Shown here one piece after another: positions 31,972-42,500 of a stretch of DNA of 64,000 nt. Position numbers and translations under genes: made by a program. Each line of letters opens with the position of its first letter. The first letter of the stretch is position 1. The notes beneath the pieces are model-generated. The model made no database searches, had not been told where the DNA came from, and saw nothing but the letters and a program-made list of their open reading frames with translations. The stretch is from Bifidobacterium ramosum (GTDB lineage: Bacteria > Actinomycetota > Actinomycetes > Actinomycetales > Bifidobacteriaceae), in contig NZ_WBSM01000001.1 of the NCBI RefSeq assembly GCF_009299505.1, positions 434,001 through 498,000 of the forward strand, written 5' to 3'.

Positions 31972-32822
31972 CGGGCGTGACCGCACGTGACGGCGACATC
32001 CGTATGGTCGTCGCCGACCTCGACGGCACGCTGCTGCACGGCGGCGCGACGTTCGAGGAACGCTACCTCAGCGACCGTTCCGTCGACGCCGTCCGCCGGC
32101 TGCACGACGCCGGCTACCGGTTCGCGATCGCCACGGCCCGCCCGGTCAGCACCGGACTCGCGTTCGCCGAAAAGCTGCCGGCCGATGCGGTCATCTATCT
32201 GAACGGCGCGCTCATCGACTTCGGCCCGGCGCATTCCGACTTCGATCTGCTCACCGGCAAGCGCCCGGCCCCCGACGGCCACCTGACGAAGATCGGCTTC
32301 CCGTCCGCCCGCGCCTGCGAGGTGTGCCGGGGCTTCCTGCGCGAGCTGCCGGGCCTCAAGGTCGGCATCGTCATGGACGACGTGCGGTACACGAACTTCG
32401 ACGTCAGCGTCTACTGGAAGACACAGACGTGGCGGTACACCGACTTCTCGGACGGCGACGTGCCCACCGGCGTCGCCGACAAGCTGATCGTGTTCCCCGA
32501 CGCCGAACAGTGGACGCGACTGGAGACGCTGGTGCCGGACGACTTCGACGTGCACGTTTCCGAAGGCACGATGTGGATGCTCATGAGTCCGCAAGCCAAC
32601 AAGGAGCATGCGCTGCGGATCGTCTGCGACCGGCTGGACGTGCCGTTGGCGCGGACCGTCACGTTCGGCGACGATGTGATCGACATCGCGATGATGCGCG
32701 AGTCCGGACTCGGCGTGGCCGTCGCGAACGCGAATCCTGACGTGCTCGCGATCGCTGACGAGACCTGCCCGGCGAACGACGACGACGGCGTCGCGCAGTG
32801 GATCGAGACACATCTGCTGTGA
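31968..32822 (+). CDS. Cof-type HAD-superfamily phosphatase
   Basis: About 284 residues. Haloacid-dehalogenase phosphatase of the Cof/YbiV class, acting on small sugar phosphates or similar. Motif I is VVADLDGTLL with the nucleophile Asp, then IATARPVS, and motif IV is TFGDDVIDIAMM. A cap domain fills residues about 80-200. The GTG at 31968 overlaps the ldh stop; GTG 31977 and ATG 32004 are alternatives. Probably co-transcribed with ldh. Substrate unknown. Confidence 0.85.
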   Translation: MTGVTARDGDIRMVVADLDGTLLHGGATFEERYLSDRSVDAVRRLHDAGYRFAIATARPVSTGLAFAEKLPADAVIYLNGALIDFGPAHSDFDLLTGKRPAPDGHLTKIGFPSARACEVCRGFLRELPGLKVGIVMDDVRYTNFDVSVYWKTQTWRYTDFSDGDVPTGVADKLIVFPDAEQWTRLETLVPDDFDVHVSEGTMWMLMSPQANKEHALRIVCDRLDVPLARTVTFGDDVIDIAMMRESGLGVAVANANPDVLAIADETCPANDDDGVAQWIETHLL

Positions 32823-33009
32823 TCCGCGGCCGTCACGCGGCCCATGCGATCGATAAGGATGCGTGACCGAGCCGAGGTCGATCCGTCCGTCTGTACCGTG
32901 TCGTCGCGGCCGGAGTGCGCATTCCACGTAACGGAATCGCGCGCGCCGGCTGTAACGGCTGCACGCTAACCTGTTGTGCGGTAACGAAACATGCGAAACA
33001 GGAGTGAAT

Positions 33010-33780
33010 ATGTCGCTGGCCATCCGAGTCATCCCATGTCTGGACGTCGATGCGGGGCGCGTGGTCAAAGGCGTGCATTTCGAAAACCTGCGCGACGCCG
33101 GCGACCCGGTCGAACTGGCCGCCGAATACTACCGTCAGGGCGCCGACGAACTGACGTTCCTCGACGTGACCGCCTCCAGCTCGCATCGGCAGACCATGAT
33201 CGACGTGGTGGCCCGCACCGCCGAACAGATCTTCATCCCGCTCACCGTCGGCGGCGGCGTGCGCACGCCCGAGGACGTGGATTCGCTGCTGCGCTGCGGC
33301 GCGGACAAGGTGGGCGTGAACACCGCCGCGATCAACGATCCGACGCTGATCAGCCGTGTCGCCGACCGCTTCGGCAATCAGGTGCTCGTGCTGTCGGTCG
33401 ACGCACGGCGCGAACGGGGCGAGCAGCACACGCAGTCCGGGTTCGAGGTGACCACGATGGGTGGTCGCAAGTCGACCGGCATCGACGCGATCTGGTGGGT
33501 CAAACGCGCCGAGGAGCTCGGCGCGGGGGAGATCCTGCTCAATTCGATGGATGCGGACGGCACGCAGCAGGGCTTCGATCTTGAGATGATCCGCGCCGTG
33601 CGCAAGGAAGTGAAGATTCCGATCATCGCCTCCGGCGGCGCCGGCAAGGCCGCCGACTTCCCGCCCGCGATCGAGGCCGGCGCCGACGCGGTGCTCGCAG
33701 CATCGATCTTCCACTACGGCAAGGTCACCATCGGCGAGGTCAAGGACGAGCTGCGCCGCGCCGGCTACACCGTGCGCTGA
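33010..33780 (+). CDS. hisF: Imidazole glycerol phosphate synthase cyclase subunit
   Basis: 256 residues, (beta/alpha)8 barrel that uses ammonia from HisH to close the imidazole ring. Catalytic Asp residues are in [16 protein letters not shown] and [25 protein letters not shown] and [13 protein letters not shown] bind phosphate. ATG 33010 is preceded by AGGAG. It starts a histidine/tryptophan cluster (hisF-hisI-trpE) away from other his genes. The 187 bases upstream contain an imperfect hairpin around ATTCC/GGAAT (32921-32938) but no clear operator. Confidence 0.96.
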   Translation: MSLAIRVIPCLDVDAGRVVKGVHFENLRDAGDPVELAAEYYRQGADELTFLDVTASSSHRQTMIDVVARTAEQIFIPLTVGGGVRTPEDVDSLLRCGADKVGVNTAAINDPTLISRVADRFGNQVLVLSVDARRERGEQHTQSGFEVTTMGGRKSTGIDAIWWVKRAEELGAGEILLNSMDADGTQQGFDLEMIRAVRKEVKIPIIASGGAGKAADFPPAIEAGADAVLAASIFHYGKVTIGEVKDELRRAGYTVR

Positions 33781-33899
33781 ACGGCGTCCGCCCGCCGGCG
33801 GCATGCACCGCCCGTCATCGCGTCCGCCGATACGCGGATCGTTGCACATACAGATCATCCAACACATGAGGATCACCAACACAGAGGAACAGTCAGGTC

Positions 33900-34328
33900 A
33901 TGGAATACGACAACAGCACGACGCTCGACCCACGCATCGCCGAGCGGCTCAAGCACGACGCCAAGGGATTGGTCGCGGCCGTCATCCAACAGTACGACAC
34001 GCATGAGGTGCTCATGGTCGGCTATATGAACGACGAGGCGCTACGCCGTACGCTCACCACCGGCAGGGTCACGTTCTGGTCACGTTCGCGGCAGGAATAC
34101 TGGCGCAAGGGCGACACCTCCGGGCACGTGCAATACGTGAAGTCCGTGTCGCTCGACTGCGATGGCGACGCGCTGCTCGTCAAGGTCGATCAGGTGGGCG
34201 CCGCCTGCCATACCGGCAAACGCAGCTGTTTCCTCGAAGGCGGCCCGCTGCCATGCATCGAAGGACATCGCACGCCGGAACAGACGAATGACGAGAACGG
34301 TACGGCAGAACAGGAGGAACAGGCATGA
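33900..34328 (+). CDS. hisI: Phosphoribosyl-AMP cyclohydrolase
   Basis: 142 residues. Third step of histidine synthesis, zinc-dependent. [25 protein letters not shown] and the Cys motif CHTGKRSCF are intact. Single-function form without the HisE domain. AGAGGAA lies upstream of the ATG. The last bases overlap the trpE start (ATGA). Confidence 0.95.
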   Translation: MEYDNSTTLDPRIAERLKHDAKGLVAAVIQQYDTHEVLMVGYMNDEALRRTLTTGRVTFWSRSRQEYWRKGDTSGHVQYVKSVSLDCDGDALLVKVDQVGAACHTGKRSCFLEGGPLPCIEGHRTPEQTNDENGTAEQEEQA

Positions 34329-35881
34329 GCGAATGCAGCGTCGAACATCTGACATGGGGCGCGACCTGGCCGAGCCGTGAGCAGTTCCACGAACTGGCCA
34401 ACGAAGGTTATCGCGTGATCCCGATCGTGCGCCGGCTGCTCGCCGACTCGCTCACTCCGGTCGGGTTCTATGAGCGTCTCGCCGGCGGCCGCAGCGGTAC
34501 GTTCATCCTCGAATCGGCCGAATACGGCGGCACGTGGAGCCGGTACAGCTTCATCGGCGTACGGTCGATGGCCCAGCTGCGGTCGAACGGCGGCAAAGCG
34601 GACTGGCTGGGCACCGTGCCGGCCGGTGTGCCGACCAGCGGCGATGTGATCGCCGTTGCGCATGCCGCGTTGAAGACGCTCAAGGCGCCGCATGTGGACG
34701 GCCTGCCGAATCTGACCAGCGGTCTGGTCGGCACGGTCGGCTGGGATGCGATCCGCCACTGGGAGCCGACGCTGCGCGCCGAGGCACCGAACGAGACCGG
34801 TCAGCCGGAGACGGTGCTTGCGTTGGCCACCGACATCGCCGTGGTCGACCACGTGTCCGGTTCGGTGTGGCTCATCGCGAACGCGGTGAACGTGGACGAC
34901 AAGCCGACCCGTGCCGACGCCGCGTACAACGAGGCCGTCGCACGACTCGACCAGATGCAGCGCGACGCGGCCACGCCGGTCGAGGGCGAGTCGCGCGTCA
35001 ACGTCCTCGACGCCGCCGCACCGCAGCCCGAACTGCGGTTCCGCACCGAGAAAAGCCACTACGAGCAGGCCGTCGAAGCCGCCAAGAAGCACATCGTCGA
35101 CGGCGACGTGTTCCAGGTCGTCATCTCGCAGCGGCTCGACATCGACTCGCCCGCCGACCCGTTCGACGTGTACCGCGTACTACGCACGCTCAACCCGAGC
35201 CCGTACATGTACTTCATGGCGCTCACCGATGCCGAGGGACGCGACTTCACCGTGATCGGCTCCAGCCCGGAGACGCTCATCAAGGTCGACAACGGCCATG
35301 CGATGACGTTCCCGATCGCCGGCTCCCGCCCGCGCGGCAAGACCCCGGAGGAGGACGCGCGGCTCGCCAAGGAGCTGCTCGCCGATCCGAAGGAACGCAG
35401 CGAGCACATCATGCTCGTCGACCTCGCCCGCAACGACCTGAGCCGTGTGTGCGACCCGACCACTGTCGAAGTCGTCTCGCTCATGGACATCAAACGGTTC
35501 AGCCACATCATGCACATCTGCTCGACCGTCACCGGCCGCGTGGATCCGCATCTGACCGCGTTCGATGTGTTCACATCCGCGTTCCCGGCCGGCACGCTGT
35601 CCGGCGCGCCCAAGCCGCGCGCGATCGAGATCATCGACGAGCTGGAACCGGCCGACCGCGGCATCTACGGTGGCACAGTCGGCTACTTCGACTTCTCCGG
35701 CAACCTCGACATGGCCATCGCGATCCGCACCGCGTTCATCCGCGACCATGAGGCCAGCGTGCAGGCGGGCGCCGGCATCGTGCTCGACTCCGTGCCCGCG
35801 ACCGAATGGCAGGAGACGCGCAACAAGGCCGAGGCCAGCGTCGAGGCGGTGAAGATCGCCGCGCAGCTGCGCGAGCTCTAG
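34325..35881 (+). CDS. trpE: Anthranilate synthase component I
   Basis: 518 residues. Converts chorismate to anthranilate with the TrpG glutaminase. The N-terminal [18 protein letters not shown] matches the tryptophan feedback site. The chorismate-binding domain has [79 protein letters not shown] and [12 protein letters not shown]. Translationally coupled to hisI (ATGA overlap). It converges with the MATE gene, 19 bases between stops, with no evident terminator. Confidence 0.97.
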   Translation: MSECSVEHLTWGATWPSREQFHELANEGYRVIPIVRRLLADSLTPVGFYERLAGGRSGTFILESAEYGGTWSRYSFIGVRSMAQLRSNGGKADWLGTVPAGVPTSGDVIAVAHAALKTLKAPHVDGLPNLTSGLVGTVGWDAIRHWEPTLRAEAPNETGQPETVLALATDIAVVDHVSGSVWLIANAVNVDDKPTRADAAYNEAVARLDQMQRDAATPVEGESRVNVLDAAAPQPELRFRTEKSHYEQAVEAAKKHIVDGDVFQVVISQRLDIDSPADPFDVYRVLRTLNPSPYMYFMALTDAEGRDFTVIGSSPETLIKVDNGHAMTFPIAGSRPRGKTPEEDARLAKELLADPKERSEHIMLVDLARNDLSRVCDPTTVEVVSLMDIKRFSHIMHICSTVTGRVDPHLTAFDVFTSAFPAGTLSGAPKPRAIEIIDELEPADRGIYGGTVGYFDFSGNLDMAIAIRTAFIRDHEASVQAGAGIVLDSVPATEWQETRNKAEASVEAVKIAAQLREL

Positions 35882-35900
35882 GGCTATTAGGCCACGGCCC

Positions 35901-37265
35901 TCACCGCCGCGTGCGCGTGCGCAGCTCCGGCAGCATCGTCACGAACAGCACGACCGCGAGCGCGGCGGTGAGCAGATCGGCCAGCGCCTGCGCGGCGATC
36001 ACGCCGTCATAGCCGGCCACGCGTGAACCGACGAACAACGTGAGCGCCAGCATCACACCCTGCCGGCTGATCGACAGCAGGAACGCGCCGAGCGCCTTGC
36101 CGGTCGACTGGAACGCGCACGTTGTGACCATGACGATGGCCACGCACACGAGGCTGAGCAGCTGTATGCGCAGCATACCCGCGCCCAGCGCGACGATCGT
36201 CTCGTCGGCGATGAAGAACCGCATGAGCATCCGGTCGGCAAGACTCAGCACGACGGTCATGACCAATGCGAACGAGCACAGGAACACATAGGCGAATCGC
36301 ATGACGCCGTGCAGCCGCCGCATGTTGCGCGCGCCGTAGTTGTAGCCGATGAGCGGCTGCGCGCCGAACGCGAACCCCACGAAGATCAGCACCGCGATCA
36401 TCACGATCTTGAGCGCGATGCCCATCGCCGCGACCGCATCGGTGCCGTACGGCAGCAGGAACAGGTTCATCATGACGATGCCGACGCTCTGCGTGAGATT
36501 GGTGATGGCCGACGGGATGCCGATGGCGAGGATGTCCCTGACCTCGGCCGCGGCGATGGCGAGCGCATGTCGGGCGCGGTCGATCATGAGCCGTGGGTCG
36601 ATGGACAGGTATTCGCTGCGGCGCAACAGGAACCAGACGAAATACACGTCGGTGAGGATGTTCGCGATGACCGTCGCGCCGGCCGAGCCGGCCGCGCCCC
36701 AGCCGAACACGTGGATGAACAGGGGATTGAGCACGACGTTGATCGCGGTGCCGGCGACCGAGCCGATCATCGACTGCACGGCGTGGCCTTCGGAGCGCAG
36801 CAGGTTGGTCGGCGTCATGGAGACGATGATGAACGGCGAGCCGATGATGATAAGCGTGTAGAACGCGGACGCATGCCGCCACGTGTCGTCGGTCGCGCCG
36901 AGCAGTGCGAGCATCGGATCGCGGAAGACGAGACCGAGCACGACGATGAGCAGGCCGGTGGCGATGGCCGCGTAGAAACAGAACACGCTCAGCCGTTTGC
37001 CGTCCGCATACCGGTGCTGGCCGAACAGGCGGGAGATGACCGACGCGCCGCCAAGGCCGAAGATGTCACCGAGCGCGATCATCACCGTGAACACCGGCGC
37101 GGTCAGCGACACGCCGGCCACCATGCCCGTGTCGCCCGTGTGCGCGATGAAATACGTGTCGACCAGATTATAGACGAGCGTGACCAGCATGCTCAGCACC
37201 ACGGGCATCGCCAGTGAGAAATACGCCTTCGGGATCGGTGCCCGTTCAAACAGCTCGTTGTCCAT
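35901..37265 (-). CDS. MATE family efflux transporter
   Basis: 454 residues with about 12 transmembrane helices. Multidrug and toxic-compound extrusion family, cation-coupled antiport. It has the internal twofold arrangement and typical segments such as LVYNLVDTYFIAH, PTNLLRSEGHAVQSMIGSV, VVLNPLFIHVFGWGAAGSAGAT and GFAFGAQPLIGYNYGARN. ATG 37265 gives the usual N-terminus; the open frame upstream is not needed. Substrate cannot be told. A second MATE gene lies 1.2 kb away on the other strand. Confidence 0.9.
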   Translation of the reverse strand: MDNELFERAPIPKAYFSLAMPVVLSMLVTLVYNLVDTYFIAHTGDTGMVAGVSLTAPVFTVMIALGDIFGLGGASVISRLFGQHRYADGKRLSVFCFYAAIATGLLIVVLGLVFRDPMLALLGATDDTWRHASAFYTLIIIGSPFIIVSMTPTNLLRSEGHAVQSMIGSVAGTAINVVLNPLFIHVFGWGAAGSAGATVIANILTDVYFVWFLLRRSEYLSIDPRLMIDRARHALAIAAAEVRDILAIGIPSAITNLTQSVGIVMMNLFLLPYGTDAVAAMGIALKIVMIAVLIFVGFAFGAQPLIGYNYGARNMRRLHGVMRFAYVFLCSFALVMTVVLSLADRMLMRFFIADETIVALGAGMLRIQLLSLVCVAIVMVTTCAFQSTGKALGAFLLSISRQGVMLALTLFVGSRVAGYDGVIAAQALADLLTAALAVVLFVTMLPELRTRTRR

Positions 37266-37355
37266 GTCGTGTCCACTTCCGCATTGGTCGGCCGCGTTGG
37301 CGGCCGGTTGTGCAATCGTGAGGCATGATAACAACCACAGTGTGGACAACGACAC

Positions 37356-37394
37356 GCGCGGGCGGCATGGCTACGCGCGTCATGCCGCCCGCGC
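37356..37394 (-). terminator. GC-rich hairpin between the unknown gene and the MATE gene
   Basis: A perfect 14-bp stem, 37356-37369 with 37381-37394, and an 11-base loop, just downstream of the unknown gene (stop at 37434). No T tract follows, so termination is likely but not certain. Confidence 0.45.
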
Positions 37395-37433
37395 CGAGGC
37401 GATTCAGGGATGCCGTATCGGTGATGCGATGAG

Positions 37434-38258
37434 TCACCGTTCCAGCGTCACGGTGTCGGGCACCGCGACGCCATGATCGCGGAACACCTGCACGGCCGCC
37501 ATATACGCGTCGCTCGGCGTATCGGGGTCGGCAAGGGCGCGTTGCGCCGCATCCGTGGCCGCACTCGACGTCGTCGCCGCGCCCGTTGTTTGTGCGGGGA
37601 ACAGCAGGGCGACGATCAGCCGTGCGATCGACGGCGCGTGGGTCTTGTCGGTATCGGCCGTGGCGTCGGCCGTGTCATCGGTCGCATCCGTGCCGCCGTC
37701 GTGCGTGACCGCCCGTTCCAGCGTTGCACGCAGCCGCTCCGTGCCGCCCTTGGTGGCCTCCTCGATGTCGTCCGACTGGTCGTACAGCGCGAACAGCCAT
37801 GCGCGACGGACGTCGGCCGCGCCGGCGAGTCGCGTCGCGGTCTCGTCCGCCACGGCGTCGACCGGCACGGCCGGCGTCGCGTCCGGGTCACGATGCTCGC
37901 GGTTGTCGGCGATGTCGCCGATGAGATGCTGGATCGTGGCCTCGTCCCGCAACACCGTGGACTGCGCGAACGCGGTGGCGATCGCATCCGCGTCGAGGAA
38001 TGTACCGCCCTCCGACTGGAACCGCACGCGTTTCGGCTCGTTGTAGTAGTGCGTCATCGCATACGTCGCATACTGCGGGAACTCGTCCTGCAGCTGTTTG
38101 ACCGCGTCGGCGACCTTGCGCATGTCGGCGAGCGGCTGATGCACGGCGATCATCGCCAACGCCGTCTTCGCGTCGCGCAGCGACAACGGTTGGCCGATCC
38201 GCACCGTATGCCCGTCGTCGTGCCTGAACAGATGCTCCACCAGATCCATGAACCCCAT
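37434..38258 (-). CDS. Protein of unknown function (274 aa)
   Basis: Not recognised. GGAAAGGA precedes ATG 38258 by 7 bases, a strong site. The N-terminal 115 residues look like a folded, mostly helical domain (VEHLFRHDDGHTVRIGQPLSLRDAKTALAMI, HYYNEPKRVRFQSEGG). The middle (about 125-215) is Ala/Asp/Thr-rich and probably disordered. The C-terminus is again helical. No signal peptide or transmembrane segment. It lies between two oppositely oriented MATE genes, but nothing ties it functionally to them. Confidence 0.65.
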   Translation of the reverse strand: MGFMDLVEHLFRHDDGHTVRIGQPLSLRDAKTALAMIAVHQPLADMRKVADAVKQLQDEFPQYATYAMTHYYNEPKRVRFQSEGGTFLDADAIATAFAQSTVLRDEATIQHLIGDIADNREHRDPDATPAVPVDAVADETATRLAGAADVRRAWLFALYDQSDDIEEATKGGTERLRATLERAVTHDGGTDATDDTADATADTDKTHAPSIARLIVALLFPAQTTGAATTSSAATDAAQRALADPDTPSDAYMAAVQVFRDHGVAVPDTVTLER

Positions 38259-38504
38259 CGTCGTGTCCTTTCCAAATCATAAGACCGATGCCGCACGACA
38301 GCATAGTCGCTTTGCGCCGGTGACGTCATGCGGCGGCCGCCATGCGTTACCTTGTTCGCCGCCCTGTTCCGTCGATCCCGCGCGTGTTCCTCCATGCCGG
38401 AGCGTGTCACGGCGTGTCACGGCACCACCGTCGCGGGCATGGCCGGGCATAGGATATTGACGTTCATTGACGTTGCGCAACCGATGAGGGGAGCGGGAAG
38501 AACC

Positions 38505-39926
38505 ATGCCGACGACGACCACGACGAACGCGCTGGATGCCGGACTGGGCACGAAACCGGTGCCGCGCCTCGCCCTGACGATGTCGATCCCGACGATCGTC
38601 GCGCAGGGGGCGAACGCGTCGTACACGATCATCGACCGGCTGTTCATCGGCCACATTCCCGGCGTGGGCAACGAAGCCATGACCGGCGTGGGCGTCTGCT
38701 TCCCGATCCTGCTGGCCGTCACCGCGTTCGCGTCCCTGATCGGCGCCGGCGGCGCGCCACGTGCGTCCATCGAACTCGGCCGTGGCAACTTCCGCAAGGC
38801 CGAACGCATCCTCGGCACCAGCGCGGTGTTCCTCGTCGCCGTCGCCGTCACGCTCACCATCGTCCTGCAACTGGCGAAGCGACCCATCCTCGTCGCATTC
38901 GGCGCCAGCGACGCGACCATCGACTACGCCGTCGATTTCATCACCGTGTACCTCGTCGGCACGGTATTCGTGCAGCTCACGCTCGGACTCAACAACTTCA
39001 TCGCGGCCCAAGGCAAGACGACCGTCGCCATGGTGTCCGTGCTCATCGGCACCGGCACCAGCATCGCCCTCGACCCGCTGTTCATCTTCGTGGCCGGATG
39101 GGGCGTGCGCGGCGCCGCGCTGGCGAACGTGCTCGCGCAGATGATCTCCACGATCTGGATCGTATGGTTCCTGTCCTCCGGCCGCAGCGCGATCCGCCTG
39201 CGACCGCGCAACATCCGTTTCGATCGGCTGATCCTGCCCGTGCTGTCGCTCGGCCTCGCGCCGTTCATCATGCAGATCACCGAATGCCTGATCAACGTGG
39301 TGTTCAACGTCGGCCTGCAACGCTACGGCGGCGACGACTACGTCACGTCGATCACCATCATCACATCGCTCATGCAGATCGTCAGCGTGCTCACCGCCGG
39401 ATTCCAGCAGGGCATCCAGCCGATCATCGGCTTCAATTTCGGCGCGCGCGACATGGATCGCGTGCGGCAGGCGATCCGCATGGCGTTCGTCACGCAGATC
39501 GCGTCGGCGACGGCGCTCGTCTCGATACTCGCCGCGTTCCCGGGCTTCTTCGCCGGCTGGTTCACCGACAAGCCGGACGTGATCGCGATCGTCACGACCA
39601 TGATGCCGGTCTTCGTCTGCGGTTGGGGCATCTTCGGTATCCAGATGGGCGTGCAGTGCGCGCTGGTCGGCATGGGACAGGCGAAACTGTCGATCTTCCT
39701 CGCGATCCTGCGCAAGATCATCCTGCTCGTGCCGCTCGCGCTGATCCTGCCGCACTGGCTCGGCGTCAACGGCATCTTCATCGCCGAGCCGATCTCCGAC
39801 GCGACGTCCGGCATCGTGGCCGGCGTCCTGTTCTGCTTCGCCTATCGCCGGATCCGTGCGTCCCTGACGGAATCGATCACACCGACGATCACGCCGACCG
39901 CCGCCGGCACCAGCCAGCCTAGCTGA
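38505..39926 (+). CDS. MATE family (MepA-like) efflux transporter
   Basis: 473 residues with 12 predicted transmembrane helices. SIPTIVAQGANASYTIIDRLFIGHIPGVG, FASLIGAGGAPRASIELGRGN, PLFIFVAGWGVRGAALANV and GIQPIIGFNFGARDMDRV are characteristic of MATE exporters related to MepA. ATG 38505 has GGGAAG 7 bases upstream; the in-frame ATG at 38484 is an alternative. Its last 85 bases overlap the 3' end of brnQ on the other strand. Only about 30% of residues seem shared with the other MATE gene here, so it is not a recent duplicate. Confidence 0.9.
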   Translation: MPTTTTTNALDAGLGTKPVPRLALTMSIPTIVAQGANASYTIIDRLFIGHIPGVGNEAMTGVGVCFPILLAVTAFASLIGAGGAPRASIELGRGNFRKAERILGTSAVFLVAVAVTLTIVLQLAKRPILVAFGASDATIDYAVDFITVYLVGTVFVQLTLGLNNFIAAQGKTTVAMVSVLIGTGTSIALDPLFIFVAGWGVRGAALANVLAQMISTIWIVWFLSSGRSAIRLRPRNIRFDRLILPVLSLGLAPFIMQITECLINVVFNVGLQRYGGDDYVTSITIITSLMQIVSVLTAGFQQGIQPIIGFNFGARDMDRVRQAIRMAFVTQIASATALVSILAAFPGFFAGWFTDKPDVIAIVTTMMPVFVCGWGIFGIQMGVQCALVGMGQAKLSIFLAILRKIILLVPLALILPHWLGVNGIFIAEPISDATSGIVAGVLFCFAYRRIRASLTESITPTITPTAAGTSQPS

Positions 39927-41194
39927 TACCGCTGCAACGGTAGCATGGCGAGCGCGGCATCCAGCCACGGCAGCGATCCGCCGAACACCACGGCCAGACT
40001 GGCGACGCACGTCGCGAACGACGCGACGGCGACAAACAGCACCGTCCACCGATACACACGCACGAACCACGCGGCAAACACGCGATGGGCGAGCGCCAGC
40101 AGCACCAGCACGATCGCGATCGGATACAACGCCGCCAATACCGGCACCGACACCTTGATGATCGCGCTCAGCCCGGCGTTCGACACGACGACGCTGAACA
40201 CGGTGAACAGGATCTGCCACATGCGATAGGACACCGCATGGCCGGCTACCGTGCGGAACCGTTCATGGAAATACGTGGCGCACGTGCAGATCAGGCCGGT
40301 GCACACGTTCAGACACGCGATGACGAACACCACACCCAGGAACGTCGTGCCCACCGGGCCGAACACCGACGACGTGAGATTGGTGAGCACGGTCGCGCCG
40401 GTGTCCTTCGACGCGTCGATACCGCGGATCGCACCGGACACCACGCCGACATAGCCCAGCACGCCGTAGATCACGACGAGCAGCACGCCGGTGCCCAGGC
40501 CGGCGACGGCGGTCTCGCGACGCACCTGCGCCTCGTCGTCGACGTGCTGCGCACGGATGTTCGCCGAGATCACGATGCCGAAATACAGGGCGGCGAGCAG
40601 ATCCATCGTCTGATATCCGTCGAGGAAACCGCGCGCCAGCTGGTTCGCCGCATAATCGCCGGACGGGGCGGCCGGCGCGCCGACGCCGTGCACGAGGCAG
40701 GCGACGAACAGCACCGCGATCAACGCCAGCAGCAGCGGTCCCATGAACCGGCCCAACACCTTCGACAGCTTGTCCGGATGCTGCGCGAACACGAACGACG
40801 CGGCGAAGAACACGAGAGAATACAACAACTGGGCGAGCGAGCGGCCCGAACCGTCCGGCACGAGCGGGGCGACCATCATCTCGAACGACGTGGTGGCCGT
40901 GCGCGGGATCGCGAAGCACGGGCCGATGGTCAGAATGATCGCCAGGCCCAGCGGCAGGGCGAACCGCGGCGAGACACGGCCGGCCAGCGTGTCGAAGCCG
41001 CCGGCGAACGTGACCGCCAGCACGCCGAGGATCGGCAGGCCCACTGCGGAGACGATGAAGCCGATCAGGGCCGGCACCGCGGCAGCGCCGGCCTGCGCGC
41101 CGACGAACGGCGGGAAGATCAGGTTGCCCGCGCCGAAGAACATCGAAAAGAACGTGAACGTCATCACCAGACGCTGGCGCGCGGTCAACTGCAT
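39842..41194 (-). CDS. brnQ: Branched-chain amino acid cation symporter BrnQ
   Basis: 450 residues with 12 hydrophobic segments. LIVCS-family Na+ or H+ coupled uptake of Leu, Ile and Val. The N-terminal FFSMFFGAGNLIFPPFVG is the family signature; the LGYVGVVSG and SVFGPVGTTFLGVVFVIACLNVCTGL regions also match. GAAGGAG lies 7 bases before ATG 41194. The C-terminal codons overlap the MATE gene end to end for 85 bases. Confidence 0.93.
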   Translation of the reverse strand: MQLTARQRLVMTFTFFSMFFGAGNLIFPPFVGAQAGAAAVPALIGFIVSAVGLPILGVLAVTFAGGFDTLAGRVSPRFALPLGLAIILTIGPCFAIPRTATTSFEMMVAPLVPDGSGRSLAQLLYSLVFFAASFVFAQHPDKLSKVLGRFMGPLLLALIAVLFVACLVHGVGAPAAPSGDYAANQLARGFLDGYQTMDLLAALYFGIVISANIRAQHVDDEAQVRRETAVAGLGTGVLLVVIYGVLGYVGVVSGAIRGIDASKDTGATVLTNLTSSVFGPVGTTFLGVVFVIACLNVCTGLICTCATYFHERFRTVAGHAVSYRMWQILFTVFSVVVSNAGLSAIIKVSVPVLAALYPIAIVLVLLALAHRVFAAWFVRVYRWTVLFVAVASFATCVASLAVVFGGSLPWLDAALAMLPLQRYQLGWLVPAAVGVIVGVIDSVRDARIRR

Positions 41195-41314
41195 GGCTGT
41201 CTCCTTCAACTCCTGCGCGGCTCGCGGATGCGATGCCGGATGCGCAGGATCTCCACCTTACCGGGACCCGCGGGAACAACGGAGCGGCCACGTGGCACGT
41301 TCCAAGATGGTAAC

Positions 41315-41358
41315 GAAAAGCTCCCGATCCGCGAGACGACGCGGATCGGGAGCTTTTC
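41315..41358 (-). terminator. Bidirectional terminator after tal
   Basis: A perfect 19-bp stem, 41315-41333 with 41340-41358, and a 6-base loop. The stem base is GAAAAG/CTTTTC, so each strand ends in a short T run. It sits 38 bases past the tal stop codon and separates the pentose-phosphate genes from brnQ. Confidence 0.9.
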
Positions 41359-41396
41359 TCCGGGTTTACCTAGTCAGCGATGAATGCCGAAGGCAA

Positions 41397-42500
41397 TCAG
41401 CCGTTGACGCGGTCGATGCCGGACTGCACGTCGGCGATGACCGAATCCCAGGACTTGATGAAGGCGGCGACGCCGTCGGCCTCGAGCTTGTCGGTGACGG
41501 CCTTGAAGTCGATGCCCAGCTCGGCGAGCTTGTTGATGATGGCGTGGGACTCCTCGTAGGTGCCCTCGATGGACGGGGCGCCGTTGCCGTGATCGGCCAG
41601 AGCGTTCAGGGTCTTCTCCGGCATGGTGTTGACGATGTGCTTCGCGACGAGCTCATCGACGTACTTGCAGTCGGAGTAGGCCGGGTTCTTGGTGCCGGTG
41701 GAGGCCCACAGCGGACGCTGGACCTTGGCGCCCTTGGCGGCCAGGTCGGCCCAGCGCGGATCCTCGGCGAACTTCTTCTCGAACAGCTCGTAGGCGAGGC
41801 GAGCGTTGGCGACGGCGGCCTTGCCCTCAAGGGCCTTGGCCTCGTCGGTGCCGATCTCCTCGAGCTTCTTGTCGACCGCGGTGTCCACGCGGGAGACGAA
41901 GAAGGAGGCGACGGAGCCGATGTGCTTGAGGTCGTGGCCGTTGGCGGCGGCCTGGGCGATGCCCTCGATGTAGGCGTCGATGACCTGCTCGTAGCGCTCG
42001 AGCGAGAAGATCAGGGTGACGTTGACGGAGATGCCCTTGGCCAAGGTGGCGGTGATGGCCGGCAGGCCCTCGAGGGTCGCCGGGATCTTGATCATCGCGT
42101 TCGGACGGTTGACCTTCTCCCACAGCTCGACGGCCTGCTTCTCGGTGGCTTCGGTCTCGTGGGCGAGGCGCGGGTCCACCTCGATGGAGACACGGCCGTC
42201 GACGAAGTCGGTCTTCTCGGCGATCTCACGGAAGATGTCGGTGGCGTTGCGCACATCGGTGGTGGTGAGCTCGCGGATGGCGGTCTCGACATCGACCTTG
42301 CCGAGCTCCTTGAGCTGCTCGTCGTACGGACCGACCTGGCTCAGGGCCTTCTGGAAGATGGACGGGTTGGTGGTGACACCGACCACGTTCTTGTTGGCGA
42401 TGAGGTCCTGCAGGGAGCCGGACTCGATGCGGGAGCGGGACAGGTCGTCCAGCCAGATGGACACGCCGTTGTCGGACGTACGCTGAGTTGCTTCAGTCAT
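41397..42500 (-). CDS. tal: Transaldolase
   Basis: 367 residues, the long actinobacterial form. Transfers dihydroxyacetone units between sugar phosphates. The Schiff-base Lys lies in PNAMIKIPATLEGL; IWLDDLSRSRIESGSL and TNPSIFQKAL at the N-terminus and LWASTGTKNPAYSD are typical. AAGGAG lies before the ATG. It is downstream of tkt on the same strand, 100 bases away. With transketolase it forms the rearrangement part of the fructose-6-phosphate shunt, the core hexose pathway of bifidobacteria. Confidence 0.97.
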   Translation of the reverse strand: MTEATQRTSDNGVSIWLDDLSRSRIESGSLQDLIANKNVVGVTTNPSIFQKALSQVGPYDEQLKELGKVDVETAIRELTTTDVRNATDIFREIAEKTDFVDGRVSIEVDPRLAHETEATEKQAVELWEKVNRPNAMIKIPATLEGLPAITATLAKGISVNVTLIFSLERYEQVIDAYIEGIAQAAANGHDLKHIGSVASFFVSRVDTAVDKKLEEIGTDEAKALEGKAAVANARLAYELFEKKFAEDPRWADLAAKGAKVQRPLWASTGTKNPAYSDCKYVDELVAKHIVNTMPEKTLNALADHGNGAPSIEGTYEESHAIINKLAELGIDFKAVTDKLEADGVAAFIKSWDSVIADVQSGIDRVNG

